From: Trichoplax sp. H2
Taxonomy: Eukaryota > Placozoa > Uniplacotomia > Trichoplacea
NCBI GenBank assembly: GCA_003344405.1
Contig: NOWV01000065.1
Span: forward strand, 248,001 to 312,000
Direction of reading: 5' to 3'
DNA length: 64,000 nucleotides
The notes under the pieces are model-generated. The model did not search any database and was not told the DNA's origin. It was given only the letters and a program-made list of their open reading frames with translations. A program made the translations under genes and the position numbers. Positions 42,710-55,456 of this stretch are shown in pieces (position 1 is the stretch's first letter; each line of letters opens with the position of its first letter).

Positions 42710-43497
42710 CGTTGCTTACTCCATTGCAAATTATCTGATACCATTTACTCTAACAACTTGCAGTTGTTTAATGGTTGAAGTCAATATTGCTCTGATCAGA
42801 TTTTCTATTGTTATGGCTAGAGAACTTAAAAATAGTAATAAATTAGATATCTAATGGTTCCTAATTTACAAATATGATACTTTGTTGTATTTACTGGATA
42901 TTTATTATTTTCAGCCACAGATTAATGTCTATCCGTTTCTTGTAATTTAGCTAATAAATTTTTTCATTTGACTTTATTATGTTCATTTATGACTTTAGCA
43001 ATGTAGATGGAATAAAATAGCTCTGTGCCATTCTGTATTATCTAAAGTTTACAAACTGGTTGAAAATTGATCTCCATTTATTTTCATTGGAATCGAGTAA
43101 GGATTATAACCGATTCTGAAATCATCATAGCAATGAAATGCTTGATAGATGGGACTAGGACTAATTTAAGAAAGCAGTTTTAATCTTGAATCCTATCATA
43201 ACTTATAGTTGAAATATTAAATAAATAAATATGTTGTAATGATGCGGTGATATATCGTACCGTTAATAGACATTTAGAATATAAATTATTTGAAACAGAA
43301 AAAAAAACACTTAAAACAATATCGTAAAAAAGTTAGTTGTTTTGCAATTGCACTCTCAATACTATAGCTCAAACTGTATTCTACAACAAGTACAAGAAAT
43401 TCAATGCGCTTAATTTCAAAAATAACCTTTAAAATTACTATCCCCTTCATTTTAAAATGAAGTAGACCGTAGCAGTCGCTAGACTGTTGGTCCAAAT
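42710..43497. other. Intergenic between convergent genes
   Basis: The 3' flanks of ZMPSTE24 and ZC4H2. AT-rich, with several AATAAA-like words usable as polyadenylation signals. Nothing else was recognised. Confidence 0.5.
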
Positions 43498-45811
43498 TTA
43501 ATCATCAATTTTTCTCTTTTTCTTTGGATGCCTGGACCTACTTTTCGCCTTACATAAGGGACAAATTGGAGCATTACGATGAATTTGTTGATGGCATGAT
43601 AAACACATTTTCATGGGTGGTGCTTGTTGCTTAAATTGTTGTATTACAGGTTCCTCATCTTGATTCTCTGCTGGTACTGCTTGTAGTGGGGTGACAGTAT
43701 CGATGGCAGTTGGTGGAGCAAGAGGTAGTGGAGGCTTGACTTCTGTGTGGATTATTTTAGATGTTTCTTGAGCTTTCATTATTCTGTAATACATATTCAA
43801 TGCAAATTTAATGATATCATACGGACTCTTATGATACTCGTTGCCAAATTTCATTTATAGTACAATAGTTAAGTAGTAGACTTTGAATGGACTATCTTAT
43901 AACTAATTTCAACTTGCTAAATCAATAAGTATTAATCAATAGCTAACATACCCAGTGAATAGGTTACGATCGTCATCTTCTAAGCCAGGTAGAGATTCTA
44001 AACCTAATGAAGATCTCATCTTGTCTACCTCATATTTTAATTCATTGTATTCTTTATGTGTACGTTGAATATTATTTCTACACTGATGGCATTCTTGGTC
44101 GGTTTGCTTGATAATGGCTTCCATCTGATTTAGCATGAGTAAAGAGAGAGTTGAAAAGAGCAGTGATGAAATAAGTAGCGATATAAAGTGAGATGATTAC
44201 CAATGCATGACCGTTAATCTTCTATATAAAATGAATTAATAGCTTACTGAATTAATATCTGCATGAATTAATCTTAATGCTTCGACGTGATTCATTTTTT
44301 CCTCTTGTAATAATTCAATTTCAGAGGTAAATTCTTGTAGTTTCTTTTCTTCACCACTGATTAACTCCAGTTCTTTTTGCATTTTGCTCTTTAATTTATC
44401 CAATAGTTGTACTTTATTTCTACGTATAATGAATGATTCAATCGCAATTTTAAAAGACGATCACATTCACGATCATTGCTTTCTACCATTAGAGTAAGTG
44501 TCAAAGTTGAGACTATCAACATAGGCATGGAAACATGTATGTAATGTTCTCCTATCATTTCTTCGTCTAATTATTACAGGAGAATCGATTGGCAGACAGT
44601 ATACACCTTTTAGGCAAGACTATCATTTCTTCGTCTAGTTATTACAAGAGAATCGATTGGCAGACAGTATACATCTTTTAGGCAAGACGATCACATTCAT
44701 AATCATTCATTTCTGTCGTTGGCGTAAGTGTCAAAGTGGAGATTATCAACACTAGCAATTCAACATGTTTGTACTGTTATCCTATAATCCATTTGTCCAA
44801 TTACTACAGGAGAATAGATTAGCAGACAGTACAGTCCATAACTTCAACATTTTTCCGACAATTTGTTCGTTTCGATCTTTCCGTTGTGATATTATCGTAA
44901 CAGCATGAGTACATGGAGTAAAATACCATCGCTCGATTTACAACTGGTAGAAATCTTCTTGACTGTACAGAACACACTCTACCAATTTGCAGTTGTAGAA
45001 TCCTGTACAGTACTGTACAAATAAGGTGTGAAAAGCAAAATTGGCTAAAAGCCATGACTAAACCTTGTGAAAATGGCGTCTATGATGAGAGATTGGTGGA
45101 TGGATGGTTGGTTAACATGCAATTAACAATAATGGAAGGATAGATGAATTTGAATAGAATGGAAATCATTTTGACTGTAAATAAAAAAATGCTCTCATTC
45201 TGGGGGCAATCCGTCTAAGCGTGGGTTGCAATAACATCCTAGCAAATTATTGTTCATGTCATGACTTGATTATCCTACCCAAGACTGTGAAAAACAAGGA
45301 AGTGTTATTTAACTACTGTACAATCATGTTTTGTGAAGTTACGCCAACCTGTGTACAATAGCATCTAGTACTACAACATGATGATTGCCATTCAAATCAT
45401 GATACAACCATAGCCATTTTGTCATAAGCTAAGCGTGTAACTGCAAGACATTGAATCAGTATGAAGTAGAAAAGGCATCCCTTTAGTAAGGAAGGCTGTC
45501 TCCTTGCTCGTGTCGACAGTAGTAAACTAGTTTTGTTGTTGGATGGGAATGATGCCGCTTTCTCATCGAGTGCAATGTATACTAAAAAGAGAGACAACTT
45601 GATGCAAGCTATTGAATCTGCCAATTCAAGCTCGTGCAATCATGCTATTGCTATTTAGAAGAAGAAAGCGCTAGCGATCCTCCATCACTGTCTTGGTTTA
45701 TTGAACGATAAAGAAATAGAGTTGGCTGGCTATCGTGACTTACCGAATACCTCGTACCATATCTAATTTACTCATGACATCCATCTCTTCTTCAGCCCGG
45801 TAACCAGCCAT
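43498..45811 (-). CDS. ZC4H2: Zinc finger C4H2 protein ZC4H2, 4 exons
   Basis: Exons 45744-45811, 44248-44419, 43952-44124 and 43498-43783 join in phase to 232 residues (human 224). The N-terminus ([20 protein letters not shown]) aligns with human MCKLESIKEIRNKTLQM. It is followed by a long coiled coil including [21 protein letters not shown] proline-rich linker leads to the diagnostic C4H2 zinc finger [18 protein letters not shown], then a basic nuclear-localisation tail ([13 protein letters not shown]). ZC4H2 is a nuclear protein; in vertebrates it stabilises the E3 ligase RNF220 and acts in neural development. The last exon begins inside a longer open frame (to 43854), but only the acceptor at 43784-43785 gives the right phase. 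Intron 1 (1.3 kb) contains short tandem duplications. Confidence 0.96.
44459..44830. repeat. Local duplications in ZC4H2 intron 1
   Basis: A segment beginning gatcacattcacgatcat (44459) recurs in altered form at about 44689. The inner segment ggagaatcgattggcagaca occurs at about 44579, 44648 and, altered, at 44810. These are noncoding duplications within the intron. Confidence 0.8.
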
Positions 45812-46439
45812 ATTGTAGCTGTTCTTGATTTGCAAGGCAACACGTCGTGGCAATCTAATCTACTGCCCAATAAGAGCTAGGACTATATATACCCCAATTG
45901 GCATGTGTAATTTATGCGTTACATTGTGTACAATACATGACAATGTTGAATAACCTGACCATCTTGCACGCAAATATTCATGTAAATTAAGCACATTTTT
46001 GATTTGATGTTGTTAACCATTTTAATTGAATTTTCCAAATGTATGCGTGAGGGGCCGCAAGGACGCTAGGACGCACAAAGAGTGGGTGCTGGAGCATTAT
46101 GTGCAAAATAGCTTGTCACTGTAAGGCGTGTTGAATTGATGGTATAACAGTGTCTACTTTATGCACAAGATGGAGACAACAGATTGCACATTTTGCCTAC
46201 TACTTTACCGCTAATGGAGCAAAAGAATTTCTCTTATAAGCGTAAGTAAAAGTCCCCGATTGAGTAAGGGCTTTTGGATTGGGATTATAGACTACTAGAA
46301 GAAGAAGTTTATTCTAGTAATCCCTGTTTGGAGGATCATCGTTGTTAAATGTTATAAAATCACTTTGGGATTGATTAGTCCAATTATGAATCATGTAGCC
46401 ATGACTGTGTACAAAGTCAATAGCAGGTTTCTCCTCTCC
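45812..46439. other. Intergenic upstream of ZC4H2
   Basis: No gene, repeat array or clear promoter element was recognised here. Confidence 0.45.
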
Positions 46440-47330
46440 GTAGTAACTTTGCTCAATCCATTTCAACTTTGATGGATAAACTAATAGTTATCGTACTAAC
46501 TTGACTCAATCACTTGAAATTTCCATGGACAAAACTAAACAGTACTGTACTGTCTAGCGTTCATTGTTGCAACGATAAATAAAGTAAAATGGCTACCATC
46601 TCCTGACACTTACTTTGCTTCATGTATTTGAACTGCTATGGACAAACTGATCGATAGTCTACAGCAACCATAAATAAAGTAGAATGGCTACCATCTCCTG
46701 ACACTTACTTTGCTTCATGTATTTGAACTGCTNNNNNNNNNNNNNNNNNNNNGATAAATAAAGTAAAATGGCTACCATCTCCTGACACTTACTTTGCTTC
46801 ATGTATTTGAACTGCTATGGACAAACTGATCGATAGTCTACAGCAACCATAAATAAAGTAGAATGGCTACCATCTCCTAACACTTACTTTGCTCAATGTA
46901 TTTGAACTGCTATGGACAAACTGATCGATAGTCTACAGCAACCATGAATAAAGTAGAATGGCTACCATCTCCTGACACTTACTTTGCTCAATGTATTTGA
47001 ACTTCTATGGACAAACTGATCGATAGTCTACAGCAAACATAAATAAAGTAGAATGGCTACCATCTCCTGACACTTACTTTGCTCAATGTATTTGAACTGC
47101 TATGGACAAACTGATCGATAGTCTACAGCAACCATAAATAAAGTAGAATGGCTACCATCTCCTGACACTTACTTTGCTCAATGTATTTGAACTGCTATGG
47201 ACAAACTGATCGATAGTCTACAGCAACCATAAATAAAGTAGAATGGCTACCATCTCCTGACACTTACTTTGCTTAATGTATTTGAACTGCTGTGGACAAA
47301 CCGATCGATAGCGTACAGCGCATACGAACA
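46440..47330. repeat. Tandem array of a ~94-bp unit, interrupted by a gap
   Basis: Units carrying aatggctaccatctcctgac recur at about 94-bp steps from 46579 to 47310, eight regular copies plus degenerate units at the left edge. Copies are very similar. The 20-N gap at 46733-46752 falls inside the array, so the true copy number is unknown. Confidence 0.93.
46733..46752. other. Assembly gap (20 N)
   Basis: Exactly 20 N within a tandem array, so the real length is undetermined. Confidence 0.98.
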
Positions 47331-47539
47331 TTGCTTAATCTGCTATTCATTTATCCTCCAAAAAAATGACATCTAGATATTCCGGATTATGTACAGTACT
47401 GTAGTTTGGCAGCGTCGATCTCGGCAGAAGAGCATGATCTGACTGTTTATAAAAAAATCCAGTCAACAGTCAGCAATAATGTGCAATGACTGGATGTTTG
47501 CTGGCTGCATGTTAGCAATTACTCGAATCTCCCTCTTTC

Positions 47540-49060
47540 TTTTCTTAGTCTCTAGAAGGAGTAAACGAAGCAACGTGAGCATGGAGTAACTGTCCGTTTC
47601 CATCTGGTATGTCAGCAGCTATCAAAACCTGCCTCTCTTCTTTTACAATTAGCAAACCCTGGGTAGAGTAACTGTAATCCATATTCTCGCAGGGTGCTTG
47701 CATTTTGAGATGCGACAACGGAACGAAGCCAGTATCTCTCTTTTCTTTCAACTATAAAGTCGTCTCCGGATAGAGTAACTCTCATCTCTATTCTTGAGAG
47801 GTGACTATTGAGTGCAGTGGGTATCTCTTTTCTTTCAACTGCAAAGTCATGGAGTAACAATCATCTCCATTCTTGTAGCAAGTCTATATTTTGAGAGGGG
47901 ACTACTGAATGCAATATCTCTTTTCTCTTAACTGTAAAGTCCCATCTATGGATAGACTAACTACCATCTCGATTCTTGTGGCAAGTCTGCATTTTGTGAG
48001 GGGACTACTAAGTGTAGTATCTCTTTTCTTTTAGCTATAAAGTCCCATCTCTATTCTTGTGGCAAGTCTGCATTTTGAGAAAGAACTACTGAGTGCAGTG
48101 CAATATCTCTTTTCTTTTAATAGTAAAGTCCCATCTCTGGATAGACTAACTACCATCTCTATTCTTGTGGCAAGTCTGCATTTTGAGAGGGGATTACTGG
48201 CCCGGACCAGCTTGACAGAACGAAATAGAAAGGGTGTAAAGTCATGGAGTAACTATCATCTCTATTCTTGCGGCAAGTCTGCATTTAGAGAGGCGACTAC
48301 TGAGTGCAGTCGGAATCTCTTTCTTTCTTTTAACAGTAAAGTCATCTCCGGACAGAATTATCTTCTCTATTCCTGCAACCATGTCTTCATTTTGAGAGGC
48401 GACTACGGAGTGCATCCGGTATCTCTTACTTTGAACTATGAAATCATGGGAGTAGGAGTAACTATCATCTCTGTTCTAGCATCTGTTAATATGAGGAAGT
48501 TCTGTGTATTACTTGAATTCGAGGAGTACATCCTTACTATGATAATTCAAGAGAGATTCCAAGAATTCAGGAATACCTATAGAAGTGCACCACTATTTAG
48601 AACAAATACGATACTATGAACTCTACAAGGCATATTGCAGTGACAACTCAACATGAGTACATGATATTGCAGCAGCCTAGGTGTGCATTTTGAGAGACAA
48701 CTAGTGAGTGCAGCCAGTATCTCTTTTCTTTGAACTGTAAAGTCATGGAGTAAACTAGCTGCAATCCCTAATAACTATCATCTCTATTCTTGCGGCAAAT
48801 GTGCATTTTGAGAGGTGACTACAGAACTATCGCCTAGGTATAAAGTCATGGAGGAACTGTCATCTCTATCTTCTTGCACCATGTCTGCATTTTTGGTTTT
48901 AGTCATCTCCGGACCGAGGTTCTTCTGTCAAAGGTAGACAGCTATGTATACCTATCATTATAATGGCCATCGTCATTATTATGATAGTACTGTACATATA
49001 GCAAGAACATGATAGCTATCTACGTATAGCCCTATCATTATAGCTAACTATACCCTCTCA
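47540..49060. repeat. Degenerate tandem array, ~100-150-bp units (family i)
   Basis: Units share a core like attcttgtggcaagtctgca followed by ttttgagaggggactactga, and a second core of atctcttttctttcaactgt type. Copies vary in length and order, with indels. The long frames through it (up to 186 codons at 48059-48619) arise from the repeat and differ between copies. Confidence 0.87.
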
Positions 49061-49079
49061 TTTTCGTTTTAGAGTCATC

Positions 49080-50875
49080 TCCGGACAGAGTTTCATCTGT
49101 CAAAGGTTGGGTTCTTGCGGCATGGTTTGCATTTTGAGATGGGATAGCTGAGTGTTATCAGGTGCCATGCGGTAAGCTGCTATTTGCGCCATATATATTT
49201 ATATATATATAACGTAGAGAGAGAGCTCCATCTGTCAATGGTTGGGTTCTTGCAGCATGGTTGCATTTTGAGATGGGATGGCTGAGTGTTTGCAGACGCC
49301 AGGCGGTAAGCTGCTGTGTATTTGCACCGTCTATATTTATACATTTATGTTATACTGTACACAGTTATATATACAGAGTTGCATCTGTCAAAGGTTGGGT
49401 TCTTGCAACATGGTTGCATTTTGAGATGGGATGGCTGAGCGGTTTGCAGACGCCAGGCAGTAAGCTGCTGTGTATTTGCACCATCTATATTTATATATAT
49501 GTCATATACTGTACAGGGTTATGATATACATATCTATACAGAGTTTCATCTGTCAAAGGTTGGGTTCTTGCAACATGATTGCATTTGAGATGGGATGGCT
49601 GAGTGTTTGCAGATGCCAGGCGGTAAACTACTGTGTATTTGTACCATTTATATTTATATATACGTCATATACTGTACAGAGTTTCATCTGTCAAAGGTTG
49701 GGTTCTTGCAGCATGATTGCATTTTGAGATGGGATGGCTGAATGTTTGCAGGTGCTAGGCAGTAAGCTGTTGTGTATTTGCACCATATATATTTGACATA
49801 TATACGGTACAGAGTTACAATATAACATATGTATACAGAGTTGCATCTGTCAAAGGTTGGGTTCTTGCAGCATGATTGCATTTTGAGATGGGATGGCTGA
49901 GTGTTTGCAGGTGCTAGGCAGTCAGCTGCTGTGTATTTGCACCATGTATATTTGACATATATACGGTACAGAGTTACAATATAACATATGTATACAGAGT
50001 TGCATCTGTCAAAGGTTGGGTTCTTGCAGCATGATTGCATTTTGAGATGGGATGGCTGAGTGTTTGCAGACGCCAGGCAGTCAGCTGCAGTGTATTTGCA
50101 CCATCTATATTTATACATATGTCATATACTGTACAGAGTTATAATATACATATCTATACAGAGTTTTATCTGTCAAAGGTTGGGCTCTTGCAGCATGGTT
50201 GCATTTTGAGATGGGATGGCTGAGCGGTTTGCAGGCGCCAGGCAGTCAGCTGCTGTGTATTTGCACCATCTATATTTATACATGTATGTTATACTGTACA
50301 TAGTTATATATACAGAGTTGCATCTGTCAAAGGTTGGGTTCTTGCAACATGATTGCATTTTGAGATGGGATGGCTGAATGTTTGCAGACGCCAGGCGGCA
50401 AGCTGCTGTGTATTTGCACCATCTATATTTATACATGTATGTTATACTGTACACAGTTATATATACAGAGTTGCATCTGTCAAAGGTTGGGTTCTTGCAA
50501 CATGGTTGCATTTTGAGATGGGATGGCTGAGCGGTTTGCAGGCGCCAGGCAGTCAGCTGCTGTGTATGTGCACCATCTATATTTATACATATATGTTATA
50601 CTGTACAGAGTTATATATACATATCTATACAAAGTTGCATCTGTCAAAGGTTGGGTTCTTGCAACATGATTGCATTTTGAGATGGGATGGCTGAGTGTTT
50701 GCAGACGCCAGGCAGTAAGCTACTGTGTATTCGCACCATTTATATTTATATATATATGTCATATACTGTACAGAGTTTCATCTGTCAAAGGTTGGGTTCT
50801 TGCAGCATGGTTGCATTTTGAGATGGGATGGCTGAGCGGTTTGCAGGCGCCAGGCAGTCAGCTGCTGTTGTGCAT
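49080..50875. repeat. Tandem array of ~150-160-bp units, about 12 copies (family j)
   Basis: Units begin tctgtcaaaggttgggttct and contain gcattttgagatgggatggc, gtgtatttgcaccatctata and a TA-rich end with gtatactgtacagagtt. Starts fall at about 49100, 49227, 49387, 49549, 49688, 49845, 50006, 50170, 50323, 50476, 50639 and 50782. Both strands carry 60-144 codon frames that repeat with the unit and have no start or splice logic. Confidence 0.94.
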
Positions 50876-52173
50876 TTACGCCGTATATCCGATAAATGAT
50901 CCAGCTGCTGTTGGCGTCTGCAACTTTTGTGCTTTTGCAACGTAAGTCAGTCAATCCCTATAGTAAAGTATTGTTCTGGCAGTCTTATCCGAGCACAAAA
51001 TAGCCGTCGTCGACCTGGATGGCAGTCATTTCCCCAGCCAACAAAATAATCATTGCAAATAGCTTGGTCTAACGCCTTATTGACAATCTCCGCATGGAAC
51101 ACACTACTGTAAGGCTGCAGGTAGCCTCGGCAGACTCCCATCCATGCTGTTGCCACTATGGCGTTTGAACTGGCTTCCGAGTGGCAATCCTGTCAGCAAT
51201 ATCCCATACTACAGTGCGGTAGAGTGGAGGCAGTATCGACAGTAAGAATAAGAAGTGCATTTTGCCCCCATCGGATCTCGATATTGCTTTGGTCGACGCC
51301 ATCATTGATTTATTGAAGAAATAAATTGCTTATAGTGAATTCTACGTGTTCTAAAGTCATTGCTACAACTGTGATGAAATCTTACTGATGGTGTGCCAGT
51401 GATTATTTGGATGGTAGTAGAATTGATCGGCGTCAACAGGCAGCAAATTCTCCCCCTTGAAAGACACTTTGGACAGTCTCGTGGCCATTTGCAAGAGGAG
51501 CCCATCAACGTTGTCAGCAGCAGATTTTATGCTATCCTTGCCACCATTTTCCTTCTTTAATGACTGGATGAACAGTCTACTCTATTTTTGATCCTATTGT
51601 TTCCATTGAAGAAAGTAATTGACAAAAGAAATTTTACTTGGACTGATATTCCGCCAATTGATTTACGACGCTTCCATCATATGTTGGCCATGCCAAACAA
51701 TGTCAAGGATTAGACAATTATTCTCATTTTATTGATGTATACTGGAGGCAAGCTCTATTCCTCATCGGTAAGATTATCCTTTCCTACTTTCTTCCTTATA
51801 GTGTCCATCAAGCAAATCTTTCTCTCTCTCTTGTTGGCTTTGCTTCCCTACGATCGCCATAATTCCATCCACTCCAACACAAAATAATTCAATTAATCGC
51901 TGATCACTTGATAAAGAATAATTAACTACTGCCTAGAAAAATTGCCATCGTCATCAATCTTTGACTAATATCTACTACGTTAGCCTGCTAGCCGTGACGA
52001 CAGCGACAAATATTGGCAACCTGTATCGCTCAATCTGGCCATATCATATTGTATCCATCAATCTGTTCATTTCTTGCCCATTAGCAACCCATTGCTATTC
52101 ATCCAATCCAAATTGAAAATCGTCGTTGATGATATTATTATTATTAACTGTAAAGTGAATTACAATCCTCCCA
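50876..52173. other. GC-richer stretch upstream of HEXD with unexplained frames
   Basis: From 50940 to 51560 base composition is more balanced than elsewhere. Minus-strand frames at 50947-51156 and 51302-51508 start with ATG and are Cys-rich, but match nothing I know. They could be remnants of a gene or mobile element. The last 600 bp look like ordinary 5' flank. Confidence 0.4.
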
Positions 52174-53988
52174 ATGAATAACATAATGAATCGTACCAAT
52201 CGAATACGTCCACTACCAGTCATCTTATGTGTCATTTTATTTATATTACTATCATTGAAATTTTTCGGTTACTTATCCTCCGATTCCAATACCAAAACTT
52301 TACCACATGACGATTTTAAACTAGATACCAAAGATAATCGAGCTAAACTGGAAGATGCTGCCCAATTACGCTTAGAGTTAGATGCTAAAATTGTTCAATT
52401 ACAAGAAGCCAAGGAAAAAATTGAACAACTCAACAAGTTATCCAATCAACATAAATGCGAATCCAAAGGTGATTTAGAAAAGAAATTAATTAGCTCACAG
52501 CAAGCCTATGAGAAATTGAAAGCGGATAAAAGTAAAGTAGAAAAAGAATTATCAGAAAAAGATTCTCAATTGGCCAAGTATACATTAACTACCACGTCAC
52601 CATTTGAAGGGCAAAAATTAGTCCACTTCGATTTGAAAGGAGCTCCACCAAAGATCAAATACTTACTCCAGCTATTGCCGTTATTCAAGAAATTAGGTGC
52701 AACGGGTTTATTAATGGAATACGAAGATATGTTTCCTTATACGGGCAATATTTCCGTTTTAGCAAGGAATAATTCCTATACTGCTCAAGATATTGCCAAA
52801 ATACACACAACAGCCACTCAACTCAAGTTAACCATTATACCATTAATACAAACTTTTGGCCATATGGAATTTGTCTTGAAACATGATCAATTTACTCATT
52901 TAAATGAAGTAAGCCACCATAAAATGGTCATTTGCTCTGGCTGTAATGGCTCCTATGAATTAATCGAAGAAATGATTCGACAAATTATGACTTTACATCC
53001 AGGAATTGATTATATCCATATTGGTGGTGATGAAGTCTACGATTTATACAAGCATAAACATACTCGAGGTAAATTTATTTCCAAAGAGAAATTATTTACT
53101 ACCCATATTATGCAAGTATCGAGTTATATTAATAGCCACTGGTCCAATGTACGTGTCATTATATGGGATGATATGTTAAGAACATGGAGTGTGGATCACA
53201 TCGCCAACTTGAAAGATTACGTTATACCTATGGTATGGGCCTATTGGTCTAATTTAGATGAATATTTCCCTACCGGGATGTGGCAACGTTACGCTAAGGT
53301 ATTTCGTGAAGTATGGATTGCATCCGCTTTTAAAGGAGCTGGTGGATCGGATAATGATTTCCCACCTATTCAGCAACATGTTGGCAATCAAGAATCGTGG
53401 TTAAAAATTATCGCATCCTTACAAGATACTGGCATGACAGTAACTGGCATTGCATTAACAGGATGGTCACGTTATGATCACTTTGCTAATATGGTTGAAT
53501 TATTACCAGCCGGAATAACATCGCTAGCCTTATGCTTAGGTGTTTTAGAAGCTGGCGAAATGAATCATAAAGTCGTCATGACAGCAACACATTTACTTGG
53601 TTGTCCAAAAAATATTACTGTTGCCATTAATCGTAAATATCAAGCAGAAGAATGCTCATTTACTGGTTCAGCTGCATTCTATGCCATAGGAATTTATTAT
53701 CAAGGTACAATACATTATGATCGTGCAAGAAATGTAATACCAACGTGGCATACTCGATTTCAACGAAAGCGTGGTAGAATTAGTCCATTTCGATTAGAAA
53801 GAGCTTATGCTGAATGCATGGAAAGTAAAAAGTATTTACTGAAAGCTCAAAAGATTGTACGTACATCATTCGCTAAATTATTCTATGTTAGAGATATCCA
53901 AGAATGGATGATTACCAAGATAATTACCAAGTTAGCTAATGTAGACTCTCTTCTAAAAAAATTAGAAGATTACAAGGTTGCCTCTTAA
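52174..53988 (+). CDS. HEXD: Hexosaminidase D-like GH20 enzyme with membrane anchor, intronless
   Basis: A single 604-codon frame. Residues 1-14 are basic, and residues 15-34 (LPVILCVILFILLSLKFF) form a signal anchor. Residues 50-135 are Lys/Glu-rich with heptad character, a likely coiled-coil stalk. The GH20 barrel starts near residue 146: LVHFDLKGAPPKIKYLLQLL, then GLLMEYEDMFPYTG, IPLIQTFGHMEFVLKHDQF, the catalytic Asp-Glu pair in HIGGDEV (residues 286-287), IIWDDMLR, WIASAFKGAGG and LTGWSRYDH. All align with human HEXD, a beta-N-acetylhexosaminidase. Human HEXD lacks the membrane stalk; a type II form implies a Golgi or secretory-pathway location. Both catalytic residues and the flanking Trp/Tyr are present, so activity is expected. 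The lack of any intron is unusual here and could mean retroposition. An alternative start is Met5. Confidence 0.94.
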   Translation: MNNIMNRTNRIRPLPVILCVILFILLSLKFFGYLSSDSNTKTLPHDDFKLDTKDNRAKLEDAAQLRLELDAKIVQLQEAKEKIEQLNKLSNQHKCESKGDLEKKLISSQQAYEKLKADKSKVEKELSEKDSQLAKYTLTTTSPFEGQKLVHFDLKGAPPKIKYLLQLLPLFKKLGATGLLMEYEDMFPYTGNISVLARNNSYTAQDIAKIHTTATQLKLTIIPLIQTFGHMEFVLKHDQFTHLNEVSHHKMVICSGCNGSYELIEEMIRQIMTLHPGIDYIHIGGDEVYDLYKHKHTRGKFISKEKLFTTHIMQVSSYINSHWSNVRVIIWDDMLRTWSVDHIANLKDYVIPMVWAYWSNLDEYFPTGMWQRYAKVFREVWIASAFKGAGGSDNDFPPIQQHVGNQESWLKIIASLQDTGMTVTGIALTGWSRYDHFANMVELLPAGITSLALCLGVLEAGEMNHKVVMTATHLLGCPKNITVAINRKYQAEECSFTGSAAFYAIGIYYQGTIHYDRARNVIPTWHTRFQRKRGRISPFRLERAYAECMESKKYLLKAQKIVRTSFAKLFYVRDIQEWMITKIITKLANVDSLLKKLEDYKVAS

Positions 53989-55456
53989 TTCTTTTCATTA
54001 AACTGACAGAATAAACTATATATTTTACTCATCACGTTATCTTACCAAACCTAATATTTCTAAATACAGCTACTTTGCAACTATATCATTATACTTTGTC
54101 AAATTGTATTATTTCATAAAGTTTGCTCGTTATACTTTATATATTTCACATAGACTCATCGATAATATTGTTAGTTCTCTTAATTTATAATTCTCTTTCC
54201 ATACAGTATATCGATTATAATAGTTTCCAACCGTTTTCTTATGCATTGGCTTTACTTATCTTTAATAACTTGATGTAACTACCCTAGCTGCAATATCTAG
54301 GCATAACAATTAGTCAATAGCCATTCTAGCTAGTCGCACTTGACTAATCTTACTATCTAGGCTGTCCTGATCGTAATTACATGTATATCGATCGATATCT
54401 ACTATTTTTATGATCTATCCATTAAATATTTCTCTCCTTGAAATTATCCTACTTTTCCTCCTATTTCGTAGTAGTATATCAAACATTTTTATCAATGAGA
54501 ATATACAATATTACATGATTCTAGTGATCTTGATCAGGAGTATAATCATTTGCCATAAAATAAAAAACTTAGACAGAAACCATAAAATATTTTATTATCT
54601 CAATGGACTCCCTAAAAGAACTTTCGAAGGACAAAAATTGCAATCAACAATTGTTAAAATTGAGAACCAACTATTGAACGAAAAATTTTTAAAATACATC
54701 GGAAACAAAACAATTGTATCAACGTATTTGTCAAATACTCGTAAAACAAATGATAAGACTTCTTCTAAAGTTGAGCATGATATTGTATCTAAATTTCTTA
54801 TAGAATGAATTCCATGCTACGACTAGGATGCAAGTGGGCAGATCCCATACAATCCCTTGTATACTTGAAATTAATCTTTCCTCAAAAGTCTCTCTGTTGA
54901 ATAGCTAAATTCATTCATTTCAATTCACCTGAAGACAGTGGCTATCCTAAATTTTAATCATAGTTTGCGAAACATTTATATAACCTTAAGATTAAACAAA
55001 CGGTCTGTATGTAAACAATGTCACACTGAATACTATCATTACAAATTTTTTACAAAAATACTAAAGTTAAGATAGCTGTGCCTTCATGACACTCTATTGC
55101 CTACTTTATATACAACATTCGCTTTTGAAGCGATCTTGATCTGCCTAGGCATAAATTAATCACAATATCATGATGACAACGTTACTGTACATTAGTAATC
55201 AACAACATATGAGTTTAAGCTAATTTGGTTAATCCTCAAATAAAAAAAGGCAGCTAATATCTACTTCTAAATATTAATACACAAAGAGTAACTATTTCAA
55301 AATGGTGATTCTTATTCCTCAAGATCGACGACAAGGAATCACCTGAAAGCGAAAATTTTCTTTTGCAATCGAAATGCAAACTTAAGTTACTGTACAACTT
55401 ATTACAAGCATGATCGCTGAATAAAGTGCTTCAATATCCAATATGAAGTATAATAT
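53989..55456. other. Intergenic, one doubtful hydrophobic ORF
   Basis: A 132-codon ATG frame at 54410-54808 (+) has two hydrophobic stretches near its start, then a polar helix-rich part. Its composition (Ile, Leu, Asn, Lys) is what AT-rich random sequence gives. No family is recognised, and I rate it about 20% likely to be a gene. The rest is featureless. Confidence 0.4.

Noticed and set aside
43784-43854. Upstream extension of the last ZC4H2 exon to an ATG at 43854
   Set aside because: Only the acceptor at 43784-43785 completes the GG-A codon from the previous exon. The extra residues have no counterpart in ZC4H2 proteins.
48059-48619. 186-codon plus-strand frame
   Set aside because: It runs through the family-i tandem repeat, the frame changes between units, and there is no domain or splice logic.
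49684-50118. 144-codon minus-strand frame with repeated Cys-rich peptide units
   Set aside because: The peptide repeats with the 155-bp DNA unit and equivalent frames exist on the other strand. It reflects the satellite array, not a gene.
50947-51508. Two Cys-rich minus-strand frames as a possible transposon remnant
   Set aside because: No transposase or reverse-transcriptase motif, terminal repeat or target-site duplication could be seen.
54410-54808. 132-codon hydrophobic ORF sharing FEGQKL with HEXD upstream
   Set aside because: The six-residue match is isolated, and composition is as expected for AT-rich noncoding DNA. Not called as a gene or HEXD duplicate.
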